From Deinococcus soli (ex Cha et al. 2016) (GTDB lineage Bacteria; Deinococcota; Deinococci; Deinococcales; Deinococcaceae), in contig NZ_CP011389.1 in assembly GCF_001007995.1 (NCBI RefSeq), positions 2,394,501 to 2,458,500 on the forward strand: 64,000 bases of DNA, given 5' to 3'. The position numbers and the translations under genes are program-made. Shown here in pieces: positions 58,552-64,000 of the stretch (position 1 is the stretch's first letter; each line of letters begins with the position of its first letter). Under the pieces are notes generated by a model. The model made no database searches. It saw only the letters and a program-made list of their open reading frames with translations, and was not told the origin of the DNA.

Positions 58552-59477
58552 GCCTTCACCTCACGCGCCGCGTCCGGGGCGGGGGCCGGGGCGGGCCGCC
58601 CGCGCGTGTTCACGAGCACCACGCCCGCCACGGCCACCACGCCCCCCAGCAGCGTCAGCAGGGTGGGCACCTCGTTCAGCCACGCCCACGCGATCAGCAC
58701 CGCGAACACCGGCGACACGTACAGGAACGACGTCGTCACGCCCGCCCCCACCCGCGACAGCGCGAACGTCCAGGTCAGGTACGCCAGCGCCGCCGGGAAC
58801 AGCCCGATGTACACCATCGCCAGATGCGCCCCCAGCGGCGCCGCGCGCAGTTCCGCCCCGAAACCCGGCAGGAACACCAGCATGGGCACCGTCCCGGTGA
58901 TCAGCGACCACACCGTGAAATGCAGCGGGTTCATCCGGGCCAGTAGGGGCTTCTGGAACACGAAGTACACGCTGGTGAACAGCGCCGCCGCCAGGATCAG
59001 CAGCGCCCCCTTCGTGAAGCTCAGGCCCTGCCCGCCGCCCAGCACGATCAGCGCCACGCCGCCCAGACTGACCAGCGTGCCCAGCCAGCCCAGCGCGTTC
59101 AGCCGCTCACCGGCGAAGCGCGTGGCGAGCAGCGCCGTGATCACCGGCCCCGCCGCGATGATCAGGCTGGCCGTGCCCGCCGGGACCGTGACCTCGCCGT
59201 AGTTCAGGCACACGTGGTACAGCGTGATCCCCGAGAAACTCAGCAGCGCGATCCGGCCCAGGTCCCGCACGGGCGGCACCGGAATCCGCGCCAGCAGCGC
59301 GTACACGCCCAGCGCCGCGCTGGCCACCAGGAAGCGGTACAGCGTCACGTGCCCCGGCGAGAACGCCTCCAGCCCCGCGCGGATGCCCGCGAACGCCGAC
59401 GCCCAGAACACGATCGTGACCAGGATGGCCCCCAGCGACAACGGATCCAGACGGCTGGGCGGGGCAGGAGCGCGCAT
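58548..59477 (-). CDS. EamA/DMT-family transporter
   Basis: 309 residues with ten membrane helices in two EamA repeats ([45 protein letters not shown]... and [52 protein letters not shown]...). Exporters of metabolites or drugs by proton exchange are typical. Start at ATG 59477, behind TATGCT at a 9-base spacing. First gene of an operon with the ABC fusion. Confidence 0.92.
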
Positions 59478-59486
59478 ACGCCCGCC

Positions 59487-59492
59487 AGCATA
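59487..59492 (-). promoter_or_regulatory. -10 hexamer for the EamA gene
   Basis: TATGCT on the minus strand, 9 bases before the ATG. Confidence 0.45.
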
Positions 59493-59588
59493 GACCCCGG
59501 CCCGCCGCCGGGGCACGGGGCCGTCCAGCATGAACCCACCCTGAGGCCCGCCACACCCGCCCCCTGCCCGCGCAGCGAAGGATGAGGC

Positions 59589-59780
59589 ATGACCGACCCG
59601 CACCCCCAGAGCACCCCGGAAACCGCACAGGACCACACCGGCAGCGACCACGCCACGCACGGCGCAAACACCAACCTCACACCCGACGTACAGGGCGGCC
59701 CCACCCGCGGTGAGGACCGCGACGCCACCGAGACCATCACCGACCAGCACGCCCACCAGAACGGGAACCAGCCGGGCTGA
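59589..59780 (+). CDS. small hydrophilic protein
   Basis: 63 residues, no hydrophobic stretch, made mostly of Thr, Asp, Gln, His, Gly and Glu ([31 protein letters not shown]). Predicted to be disordered, like small hydrophilin-type proteins linked to desiccation tolerance; this is only a compositional likeness. AAGGATGAGG precedes the ATG. Confidence 0.55.
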   Translation: MTDPHPQSTPETAQDHTGSDHATHGANTNLTPDVQGGPTRGEDRDATETITDQHAHQNGNQPG

Positions 59781-59899
59781 CGCCCCGTAAGGTCAATTGC
59801 CCCCACCCGGGCCGGAAGCGGGCCTTAATCTTCGTTGGGCGTGGCTTCACGTCCGCCCAGGCACTCACTTCATACACTGCCCCCACGGAGGGAACCACC

Positions 59900-60547
59900 A
59901 TGACGAACAGCACCACAGGAATGGATCAGAACCGCATGATCAGCGGCGCCGCCGGAGGCGCCCTGCTGCTGCTGGGCCTGCGCAAGCGCGGCGTGCTCGG
60001 CCTCGGGATGGCCGCTGTCGGCGGGTACCTCGCCTACCGCGCCGCCACCGGCAACGATCCCGTGATGGCCGCCGCCGGCCTGAGCGGCAACGCCACCGCC
60101 GCCAAGCCCATCTTCGTGGAGCACAGCGTCGTCATCGACCGCCCCGCGCAGGCTGTGTACGACTTCTGGCGCAAGCTGGAGAACCTGCCCCAGATCATGA
60201 GCCACCTCGAGAGCGTCACCACGCTCGACGAGAAACGCAGCCGCTGGGTCGCCAAGGCCCCGCTGGGCACCCACGTCGAGTGGGAAGCCGAGATCGTGAA
60301 CGACAAGCCCGGCCAGCGCATCGGCTGGCACTCCCTGCCCGGCGCGACTGTGGACAACGCGGGCAGCGTGCAGTTCGAATCACTCCCCAACGGCGGGACC
60401 CGCGTGCACGTCGCGCTGTCCTACCGTCCGCCCGCCGGGCCACTGGGCGCCGCCGTCGCCAAGCTGTTCGGCGAGGAACCCAGCCAGCAGATCGCCGAGG
60501 ACCTCCAGAAGTTCAAGGCTGCCTTCGAGGGCAACGCCAAGAACTGA
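59900..60547 (+). CDS. SRPBCC-domain protein with N-terminal membrane segment
   Basis: 215 residues. Two short hydrophobic glycine-rich helices ([35 protein letters not shown]) are followed at about residue 70 by a START/SRPBCC fold ([139 protein letters not shown]), the cyclase/dehydrase or Coq10-like type that binds a hydrophobic ligand. GGAGGG precedes the ATG. Confidence 0.9.
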   Translation: MTNSTTGMDQNRMISGAAGGALLLLGLRKRGVLGLGMAAVGGYLAYRAATGNDPVMAAAGLSGNATAAKPIFVEHSVVIDRPAQAVYDFWRKLENLPQIMSHLESVTTLDEKRSRWVAKAPLGTHVEWEAEIVNDKPGQRIGWHSLPGATVDNAGSVQFESLPNGGTRVHVALSYRPPAGPLGAAVAKLFGEEPSQQIAEDLQKFKAAFEGNAKN

Positions 60548-60559
60548 TGCAAACACGGA

Positions 60560-60590
60560 AGGGGCCGGAGGTGTGCAGCCTCCGGCCCCT
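60560..60590. terminator. bidirectional hairpin between convergent genes
   Basis: AGGGGCCGGAGG/CCTCCGGCCCCT, a perfect 12-bp stem with a 7-base loop between the SRPBCC gene and the lipoprotein gene; short T-richness only on the minus side (ttccgtgttt). Confidence 0.75.
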
Positions 60591-60604
60591 CCTGCTGGCT
60601 TCGG

Positions 60605-61072
60605 TTACCAGTTCAGATCGACGCCGGTGAAGGGCGTGCCGCTCTTGACGACCGTCGCTCCCTTGTACTGGGTCCATCCGGCCTTCAGGTTCAGCAGGTT
60701 CTCACCGCTCTTGCTGCCGGTGCCGTCTTTCGAGTACGCGAAGGTCTGGCTGTCACTGGTGCGCTTCTCGGTGCTGTCGAAGGTGTTGTTGCCGTTGCTG
60801 TCCACGTACGCGAACAGTTCATAGCCGCCGTCCACCGGGGTGGCGGGCAGGCTGATCGAATACACGCGCTTCTGCGGGTTGAAGGTGCCCAGGTTGCCCT
60901 GATCCAGCGCCGGAGCCTGCCCACCGTTGAGGGTGGTGCCGCGCAGCGCCATGCGGATGGTGCCGCTGGGCTGGGTGCCGAGGATGTTGCCGGACACGTC
61001 CCCGTCGGGAATGCCGAGATAATTGCAGGAGGCCATCGCCAGGGGCAGCAGGAGCAGGGCAGTTTTCTTCAT
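60605..61072 (-). CDS. lipoprotein, unknown function
   Basis: 155 residues. MKKTALLLLPLAMASC is a lipoprotein signal with lipobox MASC. The rest is beta-rich (IRMALRGTTLNGGQAPALDQGNLGTFNPQKRVYSISLPATPVDGGYELFAYVDSNGNNTFDSTEKRT) with a DSNGNNTFD loop resembling a calcium-binding EF-like/dockerin loop. No family recognised. Confidence 0.75.
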   Translation of the reverse strand: MKKTALLLLPLAMASCNYLGIPDGDVSGNILGTQPSGTIRMALRGTTLNGGQAPALDQGNLGTFNPQKRVYSISLPATPVDGGYELFAYVDSNGNNTFDSTEKRTSDSQTFAYSKDGTGSKSGENLLNLKAGWTQYKGATVVKSGTPFTGVDLNW

Positions 61073-61078
61073 GCCGTC

Positions 61079-61084
61079 ACCCTA
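61079..61084 (-). promoter_or_regulatory. leaderless-type -10 for the lipoprotein gene
   Basis: TAGGGT on the minus strand, 6 bases before the ATG at 61072. Confidence 0.5.
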
Positions 61085-61128
61085 GATGTACAGCGTGAAC
61101 CGGATATGAGGCCAGTCTGACGGGCAGA

Positions 61129-61452
61129 TCAGGAATCGTCCTCGCCAGAAGCGGGGGCCTCGGGGACGTCCGCCGCACCCTCCTCAATGACCGTCAGGGA
61201 CCGCAGCGTCGCGCCCTGATGCCAGCCGTACGCCGGGTTACGCAGGCCCAGCGCCGCCGCGACTGCCTCGGCAACGCTGCGGTCGGGTTCGCCGTCTAGG
61301 CAGAACAGCAGGAACTTCCGTCCGCCCGGCGCGATCCGCACGAACAGGTCCTCGCCGATCTCCAGCTGCTGCGTGCGCGCCAGCCGCTCGGCGCGCCCCT
61401 GCGCGTAGCGCAGCGCCTCCCGGATCGGAACCGTCACCGTCGGGTTGCTCAT
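61129..61452 (-). CDS. small hypothetical protein coupled to a TetR gene
   Basis: 107 residues, mixed alpha/beta ([70 protein letters not shown]), acidic C-terminal tail ([14 protein letters not shown]). No family recognised. Its ATG overlaps the TetR stop (ATGA), so it is translated with the regulator. Confidence 0.65.
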   Translation of the reverse strand: MSNPTVTVPIREALRYAQGRAERLARTQQLEIGEDLFVRIAPGGRKFLLFCLDGEPDRSVAEAVAAALGLRNPAYGWHQGATLRSLTVIEEGAADVPEAPASGEDDS

Positions 61453-62030
61453 GCGCGCAGCCCCGAGAGCAGCATCTCCGCGAACTGATCGGCCACCTCA
61501 CGCGGGCTCATGGACCCACCCGGGCGGTACCACGTGTACGCCCAGTTCACCGCCGACAGGATCAGGTACGCCGTCATCTTCACGTCCAGGTCCGCCCGGA
61601 AGGTCCCTTCCTGAACGCCCTGCATGACCAGCTCGCGGTAGAAGCCGTCGATGGTGTCGCGCCAGCCCGTCACGCGGCCGTACGCCTCGGGGGACAGGTG
61701 CTTCCACTCGTGGAAGAACACGGTCGCGCTGTCCATGTTGTCCGCCACCACCCGGATGTGCCGGAACATCGCCTCGCGCAGCTTCTCGTCGGCGCGCATG
61801 GGCTCGCCGCGCAGCGTGAACAGCGCCTCGTCGAACTGCCGCGACGCCTGGTTCACGATCTCGATCAGCAGTTCCTCCTTGGACGCGATGTGCGCGTACA
61901 GGCTGCCGCCCTGCATGCCCAGCTCGCCCGCCAGGTCACGCATGCTCGTGGCGTGGTACCCACGCTCGGAAAAGAGGCGGCTGGCCGAGTCCAGAATCTG
62001 CTCGCGGCGGGGTTTGGCAGTGTCAGTCAT
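61449..62030 (-). CDS. TetR-family transcriptional regulator
   Basis: 193 residues. The helix-turn-helix is canonical: [52 protein letters not shown]. The ligand-binding half has [36 protein letters not shown], a [10 protein letters not shown] motif and a C-terminal [10 protein letters not shown], patterns of the FadR/PaaR-KstR2 branch that often senses acyl-CoA esters. Target genes unknown; not adjacent to fatty-acid genes here. Start at 62030 gives the short TetR N-terminus. Confidence 0.93.
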   Translation of the reverse strand: MTDTAKPRREQILDSASRLFSERGYHATSMRDLAGELGMQGGSLYAHIASKEELLIEIVNQASRQFDEALFTLRGEPMRADEKLREAMFRHIRVVADNMDSATVFFHEWKHLSPEAYGRVTGWRDTIDGFYRELVMQGVQEGTFRADLDVKMTAYLILSAVNWAYTWYRPGGSMSPREVADQFAEMLLSGLRA

Positions 62031-62189
62031 GGTGGGGGAGGGGCCGGCTCGGCCTGATCCGCACAGCCTACCACGCCCGACCCAAACGCCCGTTAGGCCC
62101 ATCCGGGTGCGTGCTGGACAGGGTCCGGCCCCCCGGCGGGTTTCCCATCACTGGACGGCCCTTCACGCGCGGGTGGTAGAACGGACGGT

Positions 62190-63275
62190 ATGACCACCGA
62201 GCCCCTGACCAGCCCGCAGGCCGCGCCTGCCGGGGTGCGCGCCGCCGTGCGCGGCGTGCCCGCCTACCCGTTCACGCCGCTGGACGTGCCCACCAAACTC
62301 GACCAGAACGAGAACCCCTACGACTTCCCCGAAGCCCTGAAGGCCGAGGCGCTGCGCCGCATGGCCGCGCGCCCCTGGAACCGGTACCCGGACCTGCACG
62401 CCGACGAACTGCGCCGCCGCATCGCCACGTACGAGGGCTGGGACGAGCGCGGCGTGGTCGTCACGCCCGGCAGCAACGTCCTGATCAAGCTGCTGACCGA
62501 ACTCGCCGGGATCTCCCAGACCGTCCTGACCGTCAGCCCGACCTTCAGCGTGTACACCCTGGAAGCGCAGCTGCTCGGCGCGACCCTCGTGCAGGTGCCC
62601 CTGAACGCCGACTTCAGCCTGCCCGTGGACGCCCTGAAGGCCGAACTGAAACGCCACCAGCCGGGCGTGCTGTACATCACCCAGCCGCACGCCCCCACCG
62701 GCCACGTGGACGCCGGCGCCGCCGTCCGCGACCTCGTGGACGCCGCCGGAGACTGGGTCGTCGTGCTCGACGAGGCGTACCACCAGTACAGCCGCACCGA
62801 CCACAAGGCCCTCGTGCTCGCGGGCGGCAACCGCCTGAGCCTGCGCACCTTCAGCAAGGCCTGGGGGCTGGCCGGACTGCGCCTCGGGTACGCACTCGCC
62901 ACGCCGGAACTCGCCGGGCAGCTCCAGAAACTCGTGCCCGCCTTCAACGTCAGCACCCTCGCGCAGGCCGCGCTGGAAGTCGCCCTGGAACAGCCCGGCT
63001 ACGTGCAGGAGCGCGTGCAGGAAGGCATCCGCGAACGTGACCGTGTCCTCGCGGCCCTCGCGGGTCACCCCACCTTCCAGGCGCTGCCCAGTCAGGCGAA
63101 CTTCTTCCTGCTGCGCACCCCCGACGCGGCCGCCACGTACACCCACCTGCTGGGGCGCGGCATCGTCGTGCGCCGCCAGGACAGCCTCCCCGGGCTGACC
63201 GGCTGCCTGCGCGTCGCCATCGGCACGCCCGCCGAGAACGACGCGCTGCTTGCCGCGCTGGCCGACCTGCCATGA
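62190..63275 (+). CDS. hisC: histidinol-phosphate aminotransferase
   Basis: PLP-dependent transamination of imidazole acetol phosphate in histidine biosynthesis. The 361-residue protein has LDQNENPYDFPEALK, TPGSNVLIKLLTELAG for PLP phosphate contacts, HAPTGH (usual NPNNPTG is altered to QPHAPTGH), VVVLDEAYHQYS and the Schiff-base lysine in TFSKAWGLAGLRLGYALA; the final GCLRVAIGTPAEND is the family arginine contact. TAGAAC lies 7 bases before the ATG. No other his genes nearby. Its stop overlaps the next ATG (ATGA). Confidence 0.93.
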   Translation: MTTEPLTSPQAAPAGVRAAVRGVPAYPFTPLDVPTKLDQNENPYDFPEALKAEALRRMAARPWNRYPDLHADELRRRIATYEGWDERGVVVTPGSNVLIKLLTELAGISQTVLTVSPTFSVYTLEAQLLGATLVQVPLNADFSLPVDALKAELKRHQPGVLYITQPHAPTGHVDAGAAVRDLVDAAGDWVVVLDEAYHQYSRTDHKALVLAGGNRLSLRTFSKAWGLAGLRLGYALATPELAGQLQKLVPAFNVSTLAQAALEVALEQPGYVQERVQEGIRERDRVLAALAGHPTFQALPSQANFFLLRTPDAAATYTHLLGRGIVVRRQDSLPGLTGCLRVAIGTPAENDALLAALADLP

Positions 63276-63613
63276 CCGCGCGCGGGCCGCTCCGCCTGAC
63301 CCCTGAGGCGCAGGCCCGCTTCACGCATCCCCCCGAGTACGCGCCGCGCAGCCCCGTCACCCTCGACTGCACGGCGTGCGGGGCCTGCTGCGCCGCGCCG
63401 GACATCTACGCGCTGCACAAACCCCTCGGCGTGCCCTGCGTGAACCTCGGGCCCGATCAGGGCTGCGGGCACCTCTGCGCCATCTACGCCACCCGGCCCT
63501 CCGTGTGCCGGGGTTACCAGCCGGACTGGGTGTGCGGCGAGGTCGCCCCGCTGCCCACCCTGGCCGCCCGCACCCGGCGCTTCCTGGAGATCTACGGCCT
63601 ACAGCCGGACTGA
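63272..63613 (+). CDS. YkgJ-family cysteine cluster protein
   Basis: 113 residues with eight cysteines: LDCTACGACCAA, VPCVNLGPDQGCGHLCAIYATRPSVCRGYQPDWVCGE. This matches the YkgJ/CxxCxxCC family, presumed to bind zinc or an iron-sulfur cluster; no reaction known. Coupled to hisC by a 4-base overlap. The last 15 bases overlap the convergent phosphotransferase gene. Confidence 0.9.
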   Translation: MTARGPLRLTPEAQARFTHPPEYAPRSPVTLDCTACGACCAAPDIYALHKPLGVPCVNLGPDQGCGHLCAIYATRPSVCRGYQPDWVCGEVAPLPTLAARTRRFLEIYGLQPD

Positions 63614-64000
63614 TTCCCGTAACGCCTGCCGCAGCGAGAACGGCGTGAAGTTGGGGCGGATGCCCGGCACGGTGCCCGTCCAGTTGCGGTACGCCGCGTC
63701 GAACAGTGCGGCGCGGTGCAGGTGCGCCAGCGGCAGCGACCGCCACAGCAGTCCCGCTGCGTCCCCGGCTTCCAGGGCGCGCAGGTACGCTCCGGCTAGC
63801 TGTTCGGGCAGGTCCGGCGTGCCCGCTCGCACGGGCAGCGCGGCGCGCACCGGGTGCAGGGTGAAACTCAGGAACCACCCGGCGTCCATGAACGGGTGTG
63901 CCAGGGCCGCCTCACTCCAGTCGAACCACACGCTGCCCCGCTCCGGGCTGTGCAGGGCGTTGCGGGGGTGCGCGTCCCCGTGCGCTGGTCCGGCGGGCAG
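63599..64000 (-). CDS. APH-type phosphotransferase, C-terminal part only
   Basis: Partial gene; the N-terminus lies beyond the right edge. The visible 133 residues have the kinase catalytic loop HGDAHPRNALHS, metal motif VWFDWSEAALAHPFMDAGWFL and the helical C-lobe (DLPEQLAGAYLRALEAGDAAGLLWRSL). This is the aminoglycoside phosphotransferase/choline kinase fold; substrate unknown. The catalytic Asp and the FDW metal Asp are present. Confidence 0.9.
   Translation of the reverse strand: MPAGPAHGDAHPRNALHSPERGSVWFDWSEAALAHPFMDAGWFLSFTLHPVRAALPVRAGTPDLPEQLAGAYLRALEAGDAAGLLWRSLPLAHLHRAALFDAAYRNWTGTVPGIRPNFTPFSLRQALRESVRL

Overview
The window looks like a piece of a Deinococcus chromosome. Three things point there: very high GC with G/C-ending codons, a dense mix of short operons on both strands, and above all the start regions. 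About two dozen genes have a TAnnnT -10 hexamer only 5-10 bases before the start codon and no Shine-Dalgarno site, the leaderless gene layout known from Deinococcus. The individual gene families (Tat-lipoprotein ferritin-like protein, Ada-AlkA fusion, DinB-like protein, several Nudix enzymes, IMPACT protein, secreted S8 and S1 proteases, MHYT protein with a Chp-like chemosensory operon) fit this genus. I saw no tRNA, rRNA, CRISPR array or complete insertion sequence.

Layout. 0-9.5 kb: housekeeping enzymes (6-phosphogluconate dehydrogenase, glycosyl-hydrolase-like lipid/cell-envelope protein, flavin reductase, metallophosphoesterase, PBP4-type carboxypeptidase, RdgB, SufE, rhodanese). 9.8-19.8 kb: secreted hydrolase, Ada-AlkA repair fusion, PEP-mutase-like lyase, signal peptidase I, a PadR regulator pair, a photolyase-like protein whose two domains appear in swapped order, DinB-like protein, Nudix and IMPACT proteins. 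19.8-24.4 kb: a large SARP/BTAD-type ATPase regulator convergent with a three-gene operon of little-known proteins, including a degenerate GGDEF protein and two paralogues resembling the Yx(FWY)xxD repeat family. 24.5-31.5 kb: ispF-trmL, an ArsR-DUF2087 operon with a clear palindromic operator, an M29 aminopeptidase, a Tat ferritin-like lipoprotein, a MerR-like regulator whose small upstream partner gene is split by a repeat, and malate dehydrogenase. 32-36.7 kb: enoyl-CoA hydratase-like protein, WrbA, GlpX, a 36-residue membrane protein and phosphoglucomutase.

36.9-45.3 kb holds the largest functional unit: an MHYT membrane sensor followed by a Pil-Chp-like chemosensory operon (single-domain response regulator, CheW, MCP, hybrid CheA with two Hpt domains, a REC-like/DUF4388 protein and a REC-Roadblock fusion), with no CheR or CheB in sight. 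45.5-55.3 kb: DUF421 membrane protein with an added zinc-ribbon-like tail, ferredoxin, Cache-GGDEF cyclase, adenine deaminase, DUF1266 protein, zinc-ribbon plus HEPN-like protein, and two secreted serine proteases. 55.8-64 kb: SDR, Nudix, an ABC ATPase-permease fusion, an EamA transporter, a SRPBCC protein, a lipoprotein, a TetR pair, HisC, a YkgJ-type protein and the end of an APH-type phosphotransferase.

The most striking signal not explained by genes is a family of about 90-160 bp structured repeats (seven copies, three of them close and four degenerate). The terminal inverted repeat begins TGATACGGAnTCCG, and in every copy a terminal TGA serves as the stop codon of the gene or reading frame next to it. 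One copy visibly splits a small gene that can be restored in frame by removing it.
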